Below are positions 1 to 8,381 of a stretch of DNA of 60,156 nucleotides, piece after piece. The stretch's first letter is position 1. Every line of letters starts with the position of its first letter. The translations under genes were made by a program, and so were the position numbers. The stretch is from Actinomycetota bacterium (lineage in GTDB: Bacteria > Actinomycetota > Actinomycetes > Actinomycetales > Kineosporiaceae): the NCBI GenBank assembly GCA_030837345.1, contig JAUPKQ010000067.1, positions 1 to 60,156 of the forward strand, read 5' to 3'. The notes below the pieces were generated by a model. The model did no database searches. It was not told the DNA's origin and saw only the letters and a program-made list of their open reading frames with translations.

Positions 1-747
1 GGCGACCCGCGCCGGGCGGTCCGTGCCCCGGGCGGCACGGGCGCCCCGGACGGGCGGTCCGGCGTCAGGGGCCGGAGGCGGGGGCGGCGGGGCACCGGTC
101 TCCCGGCCCCACGATCCCGGTTCGGGAACGCCGGGAGGCAGCGTCGTCCGGCGTCGGCTCGGAGCCGCGCCCTCGGACTCCCCCGGCTCCTTCGCGCCGG
201 GCCACGGCTTGCTCGCGCGCGCGGCCAGGACGAACGATTTGCGCAGCGGAGTGCCCTCGAAACCGTCCGGCAGCAGCAGGGGCCGCAGGGGCAGGCCACT
301 GCCGTCGTCGTAGCCGTCGAAGGCCAGGCCGAACATCTCGAACGTCTCACGCTCGTGCCAGGCGACCCCGGGCCACACGGAGGTGAGGCTCCGCACGCTG
401 CCCGGGGCGTTGGGGACGCGAGTCCGAAGCAGCGCGCGACGGATCCGCGCCGGATCGGAGCGGTTCTCGCCACCGGAGCGGGAATCCGCGACGTGCAGGA
501 CGACGTCGACGCCGGGAGGAGCTGCGTCTGGCTGGTCGACGGCCGACAGCCAGTCGAGGAAGTCAAGACCGCACCGGTCGCGCAGGAACCGGGCCGCGGC
601 CTCCCAGACGGTGGGGGGGACGTCGACGCAGACGACGCCGTCGCCGTCCCGCGACGCCGTCACCGCGCCGGCCTCGACGCCGACGGCGGCGGCCAGGCGG
701 AGGCCCAGTTGGTCGTCAAGGGTCACGAAGGCACCGGGCTCGGTCAC
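1..747 (-). CDS. nuoC2: Second NADH-quinone oxidoreductase subunit C-like protein (partial)
   Basis: This gene runs off the left edge, so only its first 249 codons are seen. The GTG start at 747 overlaps the upstream nuoB2 stop as GTGA, which decides the start. The 30-kDa subunit signature is visible: [11 protein letters not shown] at about residues 130-140, then [16 protein letters not shown] at 157-172. These match the family motifs WxERExxDxxG and the proline-containing loop that contacts NuoD. After residue 180 comes a Pro/Ala/Arg-rich tail of at least 70 residues, which is not part of the conserved fold and looks disordered. It is a paralogue of the full nuoC at 21132-21908. In related actinobacteria a second, often incomplete nuo set exists, and its remaining genes probably lie beyond the edge. 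Confidence 0.85.
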   Translation of the reverse strand, partial: MTEPGAFVTLDDQLGLRLAAAVGVEAGAVTASRDGDGVVCVDVPPTVWEAAARFLRDRCGLDFLDWLSAVDQPDAAPPGVDVVLHVADSRSGGENRSDPARIRRALLRTRVPNAPGSVRSLTSVWPGVAWHERETFEMFGLAFDGYDDGSGLPLRPLLLPDGFEGTPLRKSFVLAARASKPWPGAKEPGESEGAAPSRRRTTLPPGVPEPGSWGRETGAPPPPPPAPDAGPPVRGARAARGTDRPARVA

Positions 748-1544
748 CGGGGCCCCTCCTTCGTCTCGGGACCGGCGTTCGGAGGGACCGGCGCGGGCAT
801 GTCCACCACGGTGTCCTCGGCGGTCTGCGGGGTGTGGGGGCGGAGCGTCATCGCCTGGACCGGCGCCGCCGGGGGCGGAGCGCTCGGCAGGACGGAGGTC
901 GTCTGGCGACGCGGCACCGCTGCCTCGGAGACCACGCGGCGAGCCCGGCGCGAGGTCGACCGTGAGGACGGGCCCCCGTCGCCGTCCGGGGCGACCAGAG
1001 GGCGGGTCGCGGCGGCGGCCGACACGGGAGTTCCGCCGGAGCGTCGGTAGCGACGCCCGAGGTTCTCCCCCGCGATCTTCTCCTGGAGCTTGACGATCGC
1101 CTGGAGCAACGACTCCGGGCGGGGCGGACACCCGGGCACGTAGACGTCGACCGGGATGATCTGGTCGACGCCCTTGGTCACGCAGTAGGAGTCCCAGTAC
1201 GGACCGCCGCTGTTCGAGCAGGCCCCGAAGGAGATGACGTACTTCGGCTCGGCCATCTGCGCGTAGAGGCGCCTGACGGCGGGCGCCATCTTGTCCGTCA
1301 CCGTGCCGGAAACGATCATGAGGTCCGCCTGGCGGGGGCCGTGGGCGAACGGGATGACCCCGAGCCGGATGAAGTCGTGGCGCGAGGTGCTGGCTGCGAT
1401 GAACTCGATCGCGCAGCAGGCGAGACCGAAGTTGAACACCCACAGGCTGTACCGGCGTCCCCAGTTCAGCACCAGGCGCAACGGATAGGGCGCCGCCGAC
1501 TGCAGGGGTCCGATCCCCGGCATGCCGAGGTCGGTCGTGGACAT
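744..1544 (-). CDS. nuoB2: Second NADH-quinone oxidoreductase subunit B-like protein
   Basis: A 266-residue paralogue of the complex I subunit that carries iron-sulfur cluster N2, the last electron carrier before quinone. All four N2 ligand cysteines are present: the CC pair at 43-44, Cys109 in GACSNSGG and Cys139 in PGCPPRPE. The conserved core ends near residue 161, the usual family length. It is followed by about 105 residues rich in Arg, Pro, Ala and Ser, which is unusual. It overlaps nuoC2 by 4 nt and follows nuoA2 by 57 bp, so the three form one transcription unit. The intact N2 site argues that the second set still moves electrons, although the rest of the complex is not visible here. 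Confidence 0.9.
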   Translation of the reverse strand: MSTTDLGMPGIGPLQSAAPYPLRLVLNWGRRYSLWVFNFGLACCAIEFIAASTSRHDFIRLGVIPFAHGPRQADLMIVSGTVTDKMAPAVRRLYAQMAEPKYVISFGACSNSGGPYWDSYCVTKGVDQIIPVDVYVPGCPPRPESLLQAIVKLQEKIAGENLGRRYRRSGGTPVSAAAATRPLVAPDGDGGPSSRSTSRRARRVVSEAAVPRRQTTSVLPSAPPPAAPVQAMTLRPHTPQTAEDTVVDMPAPVPPNAGPETKEGPR

Positions 1545-1601
1545 GTCAGATCCTCCCGACGTTCGAGCAGATCAAAGCCGTGCCCGACACGGCTGGGCGG
1601 G

Positions 1602-1964
1602 TCAGGACCACGTGAGGGCACCTCGCCGCCAGAAGTGCACGAGACCGAGCGTGAGAACCCCCAGGAAGATCCCCATCTCGACGACCGCCGCGGTCCCGAA
1701 CGAGGCCAGAACGGTGGCCCACGGGAACAGGTAGACGGCGTCGACGGCGAACACCACGTAGAGGTAGGCGTACAGGTAGTAGCGCACCTGGATCTGCGAC
1801 CAGCCACGGCCGATCGGATCGACGCCGCTCTCGTACGTGGTGAGCTTCTCGGACGTGGGGACCCGGGGCCGCAGGGCGGCGTTGGCCAGCATGGCTACGG
1901 CGAAGAACAGCACGCCGCCGGCGGCAACCGCGGCCACCACGACCCAGGAGTGCGCTTGGCTCAC
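1602..1964 (-). CDS. nuoA2: Second NADH-quinone oxidoreductase subunit A-like protein
   Basis: A 120-residue membrane subunit with three hydrophobic helices (about 8-28, 62-82 and 90-110), the layout of NuoA/ND3. It diverges at positions that the standard nuoA in this window keeps. The loop motif is YESG, with Ser46 in place of the usual Cys of YECG (Cys49 in the other copy). The membrane acidic motif is A-V-D (73-75) instead of D-I-E. These residues lie near the quinone-coupling region in known complex I, so the copy is probably specialised. It is the first gene of the leftward unit. The GTG start sits 6 nt downstream of a TAGGCT box, suggesting a leaderless mRNA. Confidence 0.85.
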   Translation of the reverse strand: MSQAHSWVVVAAVAAGGVLFFAVAMLANAALRPRVPTSEKLTTYESGVDPIGRGWSQIQVRYYLYAYLYVVFAVDAVYLFPWATVLASFGTAAVVEMGIFLGVLTLGLVHFWRRGALTWS

Positions 1965-1970
1965 GCCACG

Positions 1971-1976
1971 AGCCTA
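1971..1976 (-). promoter_or_regulatory. Candidate leaderless -10 box of nuoA2
   Basis: TAGGCT on the minus strand, then 6 nt, then the GTG start of nuoA2. This spacing would put transcription start at or next to the first codon. I see no clear -35 hexamer. Confidence 0.45.
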
Positions 1977-2167
1977 GTGCTCGGCACCCGGGACCATCTT
2001 CGCGCCCCCGCCCGCCCGACCCGGGACCCCCGAGGGCGACACCATCGCAGCACTCAGCGTGAACCTGCGGTAACCCCACCACGACCTATTCATGCCCCCG
2101 GATGTGGCACACGTCACCCAGCTGCCGGGATGTTGCCGGACCGCACCCCCGCCCCAACCAGGCCCGT

Positions 2168-2181
2168 TTACCGTGAGGTAA
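2168..2181. promoter_or_regulatory. Small palindrome upstream of the zinc dehydrogenase gene
   Basis: TTACC-GTGA-GGTAA, a perfect 5-bp inverted repeat with a 4-nt centre, lies 27 bp before the dehydrogenase start codon. A further GGTAAC occurs about 110 bp upstream. It could be an operator, but arms this short also arise by chance. Confidence 0.25.
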
Positions 2182-2207
2182 CCATCTCGGCCCAGGAGAG
2201 GACCCCC

Positions 2208-3365
2208 ATGAAGGCGATCATGCTCGACGCGACGTGGGACCCCCGGCCGGGGTACCGGCCGAGCGACAGGGAGCGCGCGACCCGCAAGGCGGAGATGGCC
2301 TCCCAGGTGTGGCGTCATCCCCGGTTCGCCCCCGTCGACCTCCCTGATCCGGTGCCCGGGCACGGCCAGGTCGTCCTGAAGATCCGCGCCTGCGGGGTGT
2401 GCGGCAGCGACACCCACTGCTACGAGCACGACGAGGACGGCTACGTCCGCTTCTCGGGACCGGTGCGCCTGCCCGTCGTCGTCGGCCACGAGTACTCGGC
2501 CGAAGTGGTCGAGGTCGGTCCCGGCGTCCGGCATCTGCGCCCCGGGCAACTGGTCGTCGGCGAGGGAATGCTCTACTGCGGGGTCTGCGAAGCCTGCCGC
2601 CTCGGACGCTGGAACCAGTGCCAGGACCTCGACATGCTCGGATTCTCCTCCCAGGGCGCCTACGCCGAGCTGATGAGCACCGACGAGCGCTGGCTCTGGT
2701 CTCTCGACGGACTCGCCGACAGCCTCGGCGACGAGGAGAAGGCCCTGGAATGGGGAGCCCTCGTCGAACCCGTCGGCTGCGCCTACAACGGGATGTTCGT
2801 GTCCGCCGGAGGGTTCCCCCCTGGATCGCATGTGGCGGTCTTCGGCTGCGGACCGATCGGGCTGGGAGCCATCGCCCTGGCCCGGGCCGCCGGCGCCGCC
2901 ACCGTCCTCGCCTTCGAGGTGATGGCCGAACGACGTGACGCCGCCCTCGAGATGGGGGCGGATGCCGCCTGGGACCCGCGCGAGGTGAGCGCCGGGGACG
3001 TGATCCGCGAGGCGACCTCGGGATGGGGCGCGGACATGATGGTCGAGGCGGCCGGCGCCGCCCTGCAGACGATGCCGGAGATCGAGAAGGCCTTCGCGCC
3101 CGGCGGCGTGATGGTCTACCTCGGGCGGACCGGCCTGCGCGCCCCCGTGCTGCTCGACGTCATGGTGACGCAGGCGGCCCGGATCGTCGGGTCACGCGGA
3201 CACGTCGGGCACGGCGTCTTCCCCCGGATCATCCGCCTCCTGCAGGCGGGCCGGCTCGACCTCACCCCGATGATCACCTCCCGGATCCCCTTCGAGAGGA
3301 CGATCGACGCCTTGGAACTCAGCACCAAACGGACTGACTCCAAGATCCTGGTCACCTATTCCTGA
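2208..3365 (+). CDS. Zinc-dependent alcohol dehydrogenase, scyllo-inosose 3-dehydrogenase-like
   Basis: A 385-residue medium-chain dehydrogenase. Catalytic zinc ligands are visible as Cys65 (in GVCGSD) and His94-Glu95 (GHEY). A structural zinc is indicated by cysteines 124, 127, 130 and 138, and the NAD-binding turn is GCGPIGLG at 213-220. The N-terminus (WDPRPGYRPS...SQVWRHP) and the C-terminal GSRGHVGHGVFPRII strongly resemble the Thermotoga TM0412 group, which is assigned to oxidation of inositol-derived inososes. The exact substrate is inference. The ATG has a good ribosome site (AGGAGAGG) 7 nt upstream, so this mRNA has a leader, unlike many neighbours. It is transcribed alone, diverging from nuoA2. 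No other inositol genes are nearby. Confidence 0.75.
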   Translation: MKAIMLDATWDPRPGYRPSDRERATRKAEMASQVWRHPRFAPVDLPDPVPGHGQVVLKIRACGVCGSDTHCYEHDEDGYVRFSGPVRLPVVVGHEYSAEVVEVGPGVRHLRPGQLVVGEGMLYCGVCEACRLGRWNQCQDLDMLGFSSQGAYAELMSTDERWLWSLDGLADSLGDEEKALEWGALVEPVGCAYNGMFVSAGGFPPGSHVAVFGCGPIGLGAIALARAAGAATVLAFEVMAERRDAALEMGADAAWDPREVSAGDVIREATSGWGADMMVEAAGAALQTMPEIEKAFAPGGVMVYLGRTGLRAPVLLDVMVTQAARIVGSRGHVGHGVFPRIIRLLQAGRLDLTPMITSRIPFERTIDALELSTKRTDSKILVTYS

Positions 3366-3400
3366 TCCCGCCGCCCCGGCACGGCGGCGTCCCGGCACGG

Positions 3401-3448
3401 CGTCAGGCCACGGCACCGTCAGGCCACGGCACCGTCAGGCGACGGCTG
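3401..3448. repeat. 16-bp tandem duplication (3 units)
   Basis: Two identical 16-bp units, CGTCAGGCCACGGCAC, at 3401-3416 and 3417-3432, followed by a degenerate third copy. The third unit contains the stop codon of the methyltransferase gene on the minus strand. It looks like a slippage product. Confidence 0.7.
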
Positions 3449-4292
3449 CCCGCACGAGCCACGAACGAGGGTTGGCCGAGAGCGCGTCGTTCCGTTCCCA
3501 GGTCTCCGGCGGGACGGCGTCCCTCGTGCTCAGGTACTCGACGCGGTGGAGACCGGCCTCTGCCAGCAGCGCGCCGACGTTCTCGTGATTGAGCGGGGAC
3601 CGCCACGGCTCGCCCCACTTCGTCATCGCCACGTTCATCGCCCCGGCGCGTTCGGCTGCCGCCGCGCCGGCGTCCTCCGCGAGCGGAGCCATGCAGTCGA
3701 ACAGGACCTCACTGCCGGAGGCCAGCCTCGCCAGGGAGGCGAGAGTCGCCGAGATCGCCTCACGGGTGAGGTAGACGGTGCAGCCCATCCAGGAGACGAC
3801 CGCTCGCCGCGACAGGTCGAAGCCACCTCCGACGAGCCGGTCGACCGGATCGTCGTGTTCGAGGTCGACGGGGAGGTGCACGAGGTCGCCGAGGGCCGGG
3901 ATCTGCTGCTCCTCGACGGCCCGGGTCTTCCAGGCCTGGCTCGCGGGATGGTCGAGTTCGAAGGTCCTCACCCGGGCCGCCAGCGGATTCCGGTGGGCGA
4001 AGCTGTCGAGGCCCGCGGCGAGAAGGACGTACTGGTCCACACCGTCCTCGACCCCGGCGGCCAGAACGTCCTCGACCCAGCGGGTGCGGCACAGGACGTC
4101 GGCACGACCCTGCGCCATCAGCGGATGGGCGGGGTACTCCCGCTGGTACCACAGGAAGTCGGGGACCTGGTCGCCAAGGAGACGCAACGCCACGGGATCG
4201 TCGAGGATCAGCGGCTCGCCGTCCACCTCGGCATGTACCGCACGGGCCGCCGCCGTCAGGAAAGCAGTGATACTCGGGCTATCGGAGTTCAT
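3435..4292 (-). CDS. SAM-dependent methyltransferase, TIGR00027/leucine carboxyl methyltransferase-like
   Basis: A 285-residue protein with the SAM-binding region DQYVLLAAGLDSFAHR and a downstream acidic FELDHP strand, as in the actinobacterial class I methyltransferases related to leucine carboxyl methyltransferase. That group is large in actinomycetes and most members have unknown substrates, so no reaction is proposed. A longer frame begins 16 codons upstream. I prefer the ATG at 4292 because homologous sequence begins there and because TAGGCT lies 7 nt before it. It points left, is monocistronic and diverges from rarD. The 3' end falls in a short tandem repeat. Confidence 0.65.
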   Translation of the reverse strand: MNSDSPSITAFLTAAARAVHAEVDGEPLILDDPVALRLLGDQVPDFLWYQREYPAHPLMAQGRADVLCRTRWVEDVLAAGVEDGVDQYVLLAAGLDSFAHRNPLAARVRTFELDHPASQAWKTRAVEEQQIPALGDLVHLPVDLEHDDPVDRLVGGGFDLSRRAVVSWMGCTVYLTREAISATLASLARLASGSEVLFDCMAPLAEDAGAAAAERAGAMNVAMTKWGEPWRSPLNHENVGALLAEAGLHRVEYLSTRDAVPPETWERNDALSANPRSWLVRAAVA

Positions 4293-4299
4293 GCACGCC

Positions 4300-4305
4300 A
4301 GCCTA
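4300..4305 (-). promoter_or_regulatory. Candidate leaderless -10 box of the methyltransferase gene
   Basis: TAGGCT on the minus strand, 7 nt before the ATG. The surrounding 4300-4420 stretch is much richer in A/T than the rest of the window, as expected for the divergent promoter region shared with rarD. Confidence 0.45.
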
Positions 4306-4438
4306 AACCAAAGAATGCCACATATTACCACTGGAGGCAATTTTTCTCAATACCAGAAGCTTGTGATCCATGTCATTTCTCACCCTGAGCATTTCCCCCT
4401 GATGGAATATTCCGTCGCCCGGCCCTCCTCACGACGCC

Positions 4439-4444
4439 TAGGGT
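4439..4444 (+). promoter_or_regulatory. Candidate leaderless -10 box of rarD
   Basis: TAGGGT, then 6 nt, then the ATG of rarD. No ribosome binding site precedes the ATG, in keeping with a leaderless transcript. Confidence 0.45.
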
Positions 4445-4450
4445 CGTCTC

Positions 4451-5386
4451 ATGAATTCGGACGGGCGTCGCGGTGTGGGGTACGGATTTGCGGCATATCT
4501 CCTCTGGGGGGCCTTCCCCCTCTACCTCCGCCTCCTGAAGACCTCGGGGCCCGTGGAGATCGTCCTCCATCGGATCGTCTGGTCCGTCGTCCTGTGCGGT
4601 GCCGTCGTGACGGGAACCCGCACCTGGCCGACGGTGCGCGCCGTCCTCGCCGATCGCCGTCAGCTCGGCGTGCTGTCCGCCGCAGCCGCTCTCCTCAGCG
4701 TCAACTGGGGCGTCTACGTCTTCGCCGTCAACACCGGGCACGTCATCGAGGCATCGCTGGGGTATTACATCAACCCCCTCATCACGGTCCTGCTCGGCGT
4801 GGTGGTCCTGCGGGAGCGCCTTCGTCCCCTTCAGTGGACCGCCGTGGCCGTCGCGGCCGGAGCGGTCACCGTCCTCACCGTCGACTACGGACGGCCCCCC
4901 TGGATCGCCCTCATCCTCGCGGTGTCGTTCGGCTGCTACGGACTCCTGAAGAACCGGATCGGTGGCTCCGTCGGCGCCGTCGCCAGCCTGACCGTCGAGA
5001 CCCTCGTCCTCGCCCCCTTCGCGGTGAGCGCCGTCGTCTGGTTCGAGCTGACCGGACACGGCCACTTCACCGTGAACGCCCCCTGGCAGGGGCTGCTGCT
5101 CGCCAGCGCGGGGATCGCGACGGTCGTGCCGCTCCTGCTGTTCGCGGGGGCAGCCCGCAGGGTCCCGCTCTCGACCATGGGCCTGATGCAGTACGTCACC
5201 CCGACGATGCAACTGCTCACCGGGGTGCTCCTGTTCGGCGAGCACATGCCCGCCTCACGCTGGATCGGCTTCGCCCTCGTCTGGGTCGCCCTCATCGTGC
5301 TGACGGTCGACATGGTGCGGGGCGTCCGGCGACGCCGCACCTCCGTGGATGAGCAGGAGCCCGCGGAGGCCCCCCTGACCTCGTGA
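4451..5386 (+). CDS. rarD: EamA/RarD-family membrane transporter
   Basis: A 311-residue protein made of two EamA repeats, about ten hydrophobic helices. The N-terminus GVGYGFAAYLLWGAFPLYLR and the motifs VLHRIVWS, NWGVYVFAVNTGHVIEASLGYYINPL and GLMQYVTPTMQLLTGVLLF are the hallmark of the RarD branch. RarD proteins are drug/metabolite-superfamily permeases with unsettled substrates; the name comes from E. coli chloramphenicol sensitivity. It stands alone, divergent from the methyltransferase and convergent with the polyprenyl synthase. The 98-bp structured repeat lies between the convergent ends. Confidence 0.85.
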   Translation: MNSDGRRGVGYGFAAYLLWGAFPLYLRLLKTSGPVEIVLHRIVWSVVLCGAVVTGTRTWPTVRAVLADRRQLGVLSAAAALLSVNWGVYVFAVNTGHVIEASLGYYINPLITVLLGVVVLRERLRPLQWTAVAVAAGAVTVLTVDYGRPPWIALILAVSFGCYGLLKNRIGGSVGAVASLTVETLVLAPFAVSAVVWFELTGHGHFTVNAPWQGLLLASAGIATVVPLLLFAGAARRVPLSTMGLMQYVTPTMQLLTGVLLFGEHMPASRWIGFALVWVALIVLTVDMVRGVRRRRTSVDEQEPAEAPLTS

Positions 5387-5415
5387 ACCCCGCCGCCCCC
5401 GCCAGGCCCGCATCA

Positions 5416-5513
5416 TGATCACCCGGAACGAAGTGGTTGATCAACAATGGACTTATGCCGGGTTTTCCGGTGACTTCGTTCCGGGTGATCAGCCACTTCG
5501 TTCCGGGTGATCA
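5416..5513. repeat. 98-bp structured repeat, copy A
   Basis: A palindromic element matching copy B at 46922-47019 over exactly the same length. Its 28-nt ends (5416-5443 and 5486-5513) are inverted repeats with one T/G non-match, which would be a G-U pair in RNA. Each 28-nt end itself begins and ends with TGATCA. A third partial copy of the arm (about 5471-5491, containing TTCGTTCCGGGTGATCA) lies beside the right arm in direct orientation, so the left arm can pair with either. The loop contains TTGATCAACAATGGACTTAT, identical in both copies. It sits between the convergent ends of rarD and the polyprenyl synthase gene. Confidence 0.85.
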
Positions 5514-5544
5514 ACGGGGTCTGAGCGCGCCGCGCTCCGTCGCC

Positions 5545-5580
5545 GGGTCCGCGCCTCGGTCCGCGCCTCGGTCCGCGCCT
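5545..5580. repeat. 12-bp tandem repeat (3 units)
   Basis: Three adjacent units of (C/G)GGTCCGCGCCT at 5545-5556, 5557-5568 and 5569-5580, non-coding, between copy A of the structured repeat and the end of the polyprenyl synthase gene. Apart from these two repeats I see nothing in 5387-5677. Confidence 0.7.
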
Positions 5581-5677
5581 GGATGCTCGATCGGATCCCG
5601 AAGTGCGTAGGGAAACCCTTGACCCATTGCGGGGAAAGTGTCAAATATCAGCTCACTCACCGTGATTGTCGAACGGA

Positions 5678-6694
5678 CTAGGAACTGCGGTCGACCACCG
5701 CTTCGGCGAAGGCCTGGAGGGCCTTGCGGGCCGGGCCGGACGGGAGCTTGTCCAAGGCGGTGACCGCCTCGGCCGACCAACGCTCCGCCTCGGCCCGCGC
5801 CCGCTCGGTCGCGGGGTGCTCGCGCAGCAGGGCGACCGTGCGGGCGAGGGTGGCGTCGTCGCTCAGGTCGCCGACGAGCAGGTCGACGAGGGCACGCGAG
5901 GCCGCGTCCTTCTGCTCGGCGGCCTGACGGCGGACGAGCAGCACCGGAAGGGTCGGGACGCCCTCCCGCAGATCGGTCCCGGGGGTCTTGCCCGACACCG
6001 ACCCGTCGCTGACGAGGTCGATGACGTCGTCCGCGAGCTGGAAGGCCACCCCGACCCGTTCGCCGTACCGGATCAGCACGTCGAGGACGTCCTCGTCGCA
6101 TCCGGCGAACATCGCGCCGAACCGGGCGGACGTCGCGATCAGGGATCCGGTCTTGTCCGCCAGGACCTGGACGTAGTGAGCGACGGGGTCCTCGCCGTCC
6201 CGGGGCCCGACGGTCTCGTGGAGCTGACCGAGGCAGAGCCGTTCGAAGGTCGTCGCCTGGATCCGGACCGCCTCGACGCCGAGACCGGCCACGATCGTCG
6301 ACGCCCGGGCGAACAGGAGGTCACCGGTGAGGATCGCGACGGTGTTGCCCCACACCTGATGGGCGGACGGCGCCCCCCGGCGCATCGGCGCCGAGTCCAT
6401 CACGTCGTCGTGGTAGAGCGACGCGAGGTGGGTGAGCTCGACGACCACGGCGGCGTCGAGGATCTCCGGACGGGAAGGATCCCCGAAGTGGGCGGCGAGC
6501 AGCGCGAGCATCGGACGGACGCGCTTGCCCCCCGCGTGCACGAGGTGGCGGGACGCGTCGTCCGCCAGCGGGTCGGCCTGGTGCACGGCCGCCCGGAGGC
6601 GGGTCTCGACCGAAGCGAGGCCGTCCCTGACGGACCGTTCCAGGGCCGGTTCACCCAGGGTGAGGCCCAGTGCGGCGGTGGTCACAGCGAACAC
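5678..6694 (-). CDS. Long-chain polyprenyl diphosphate synthase (menaquinone side chain)
   Basis: A 338-residue trans-isoprenyl diphosphate synthase. The GGKRVRP turn is at 55-61, the first aspartate-rich motif is DDVMD at 96-100, and the second is DDVID at 222-226. Both DDxxD magnesium-diphosphate sites are intact. Small residues before the first motif favour a long product. It begins 20 bp after the nuoN stop and ends the ubiE-nuo unit. A quinone-tail role is the natural inference, because MenA needs a polyprenyl diphosphate and several actinobacteria keep a GrcC-type synthase beside nuo or men genes. Product chain length cannot be read from the sequence. Confidence 0.88.
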   Translation of the reverse strand: MFAVTTAALGLTLGEPALERSVRDGLASVETRLRAAVHQADPLADDASRHLVHAGGKRVRPMLALLAAHFGDPSRPEILDAAVVVELTHLASLYHDDVMDSAPMRRGAPSAHQVWGNTVAILTGDLLFARASTIVAGLGVEAVRIQATTFERLCLGQLHETVGPRDGEDPVAHYVQVLADKTGSLIATSARFGAMFAGCDEDVLDVLIRYGERVGVAFQLADDVIDLVSDGSVSGKTPGTDLREGVPTLPVLLVRRQAAEQKDAASRALVDLLVGDLSDDATLARTVALLREHPATERARAEAERWSAEAVTALDKLPSGPARKALQAFAEAVVDRSS

Positions 6695-6713
6695 GCTCTC
6701 ATGGAACGGCTCG

Positions 6714-8381
6714 TCACGGCAGGAACACCGAGGCCGCCGTCGCCGAGTCGAGCAGCAGCGACGGCGCGAGCCCCAGGATCAGGGTGATCACCGCCGAGAG
6801 CATGATGGCGAACGTCGTCCCGATCCCCGGGGCCTCGACGACGGCTTCGCTGCCGGTCGGCTCGGTGAAGTACATCAGGACGATCACCCGGATGTAGAAG
6901 AACGCCGCCACCGCGCTCGCCAGGACGCCGACGAGGGCGAGAACCCAGGCGCCGTTCGCCACGGCGGCCGAGAACACGGCGAACTTGCCCATGAAGCCGC
7001 TGGTGAGCGGGATCCCGGCGAAGGCGAGCAGGAAGAGCGTGAACACGCCCGCGGTCACCGGGTGACGCCGTCCGAGGCCCGCCCACTGGGACAGGTGGGT
7101 CGCCTCGCCTCCGGCGACGCCCTCCTCGGAGGAGTCCCGCACGATCGTCACCAGGGCGAAAGCACCGATCGTCGAGAATCCGTAGGCGGCGAGGTAGAAG
7201 AGGACGCCCGTGATGCCGGAGCGGTCCATCGCCAGCACCCCGATGAGCAGGAAGCCCGCGTGGGCGATCGACGAGTACGCGAGCATCCGCTTGACATCGG
7301 TCTGCACGATGGCGATCACCGAGCCGACGATCACCGTGAGGATCGCGACGCCCCACATCATCGGCATCCAGTCCCACCGGATCCCGTACGCCGCGACGTA
7401 GAGGAACCGCAGTAGCGCCCCGAAGGCCGCCACCTTGGTGCAGGCCGCCATGAACCCGGTGACGGGGGTCGGCGCACCCTGGTAGACGTCCGGCGTCCAG
7501 AGGTGGAACGGAGCCGCACCGATCTTGAAGAGGAGCCCGACGAGGACCATCGTGACGCCCAGCAGCAACAGCCCGTCCTTCTGGAGGACGGCGACCCCGC
7601 CGACCCCGGTGACGGCCCCCGCGATGCCGTCGAGACGGACGGTCCCGGCGAAGCCGTAGAGCATCGCCGTGCCGTAGAGGAAGAACGCCGACGAGAAGGC
7701 ACCGAGCAAGAAGTACTTCAGGCTCGCCTCCTGGGAGAGGAGACGGCGTCGACGGGCCATCCCGGCGAGCAGGTAGAGCGGCAGGGAGAGGACTTCCAGG
7801 GCGATGAACATCGTCAGGAGGTCACCCGAGGCCGGGAAGAGCATCATGCCGCCGACCGAGAACAGCAGCAGCGGGAAGACCTCCGACTGCAGCAGACCCG
7901 CCCGGCGGGCGGCCACCTCGGCCGGTGACCCGGGCACGGCGGACGCCTGCGGGGTGAACGGGCCGCCCTCGTCGACGGTCCGCTCCGCCATGGTCAGGCA
8001 GGCGAGGATCGACAGGGCGAGGATCGTTCCCTGGAGGAACAGCGTCACCCGGTCGACGACGACGGCCCCGAGGACCGAGCCGCTCGACTGGAGGACTCCC
8101 GCCGTCTGGACCGGATCCGACGTCGCCGCCTGGAGGACGACGGCGGCGAGCGCTCCGGCCAGGGCGACCGTGGTCAGGACGACCTGGACGACGAACCGCG
8201 ACCGCCGGGGGACGAACGCCTCGACGAGGACGCCGAGCAGGGCTGCCCCGAAGACGACGAGCATCGGGGCGAGAGCCCGGTAGTCGAACGACGGCGCGGT
8301 GAACTGGATCTCGGCCGGTAGCTGCGCGAGGACCGGGATGGCGAGAGCCGGGCCGGATCCCGAAATCAGGAGCGCGCTCAC
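6714..8381 (-). CDS. nuoN: NADH-quinone oxidoreductase subunit N
   Basis: A 555-residue antiporter-like membrane subunit of the proton-pumping arm, with about 14 hydrophobic helices. Typical stretches are visible, such as MFIALEVLSLPLYLLAGMARRR, KYFLLGAFSSAFFLYGTAMLYG and GAAPFHLWTPDVYQGAPTPVTGF, where conserved charged residues sit inside helices. Its ATG overlaps the nuoM stop by 4 nt (ATGA at 8378-8381). It is the last complex I gene of the operon and lies 20 bp before the polyprenyl synthase. Length and motif order are normal for actinobacterial NuoN. Confidence 0.95.
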   Translation of the reverse strand: MSALLISGSGPALAIPVLAQLPAEIQFTAPSFDYRALAPMLVVFGAALLGVLVEAFVPRRSRFVVQVVLTTVALAGALAAVVLQAATSDPVQTAGVLQSSGSVLGAVVVDRVTLFLQGTILALSILACLTMAERTVDEGGPFTPQASAVPGSPAEVAARRAGLLQSEVFPLLLFSVGGMMLFPASGDLLTMFIALEVLSLPLYLLAGMARRRRLLSQEASLKYFLLGAFSSAFFLYGTAMLYGFAGTVRLDGIAGAVTGVGGVAVLQKDGLLLLGVTMVLVGLLFKIGAAPFHLWTPDVYQGAPTPVTGFMAACTKVAAFGALLRFLYVAAYGIRWDWMPMMWGVAILTVIVGSVIAIVQTDVKRMLAYSSIAHAGFLLIGVLAMDRSGITGVLFYLAAYGFSTIGAFALVTIVRDSSEEGVAGGEATHLSQWAGLGRRHPVTAGVFTLFLLAFAGIPLTSGFMGKFAVFSAAVANGAWVLALVGVLASAVAAFFYIRVIVLMYFTEPTGSEAVVEAPGIGTTFAIMLSAVITLILGLAPSLLLDSATAASVFLP

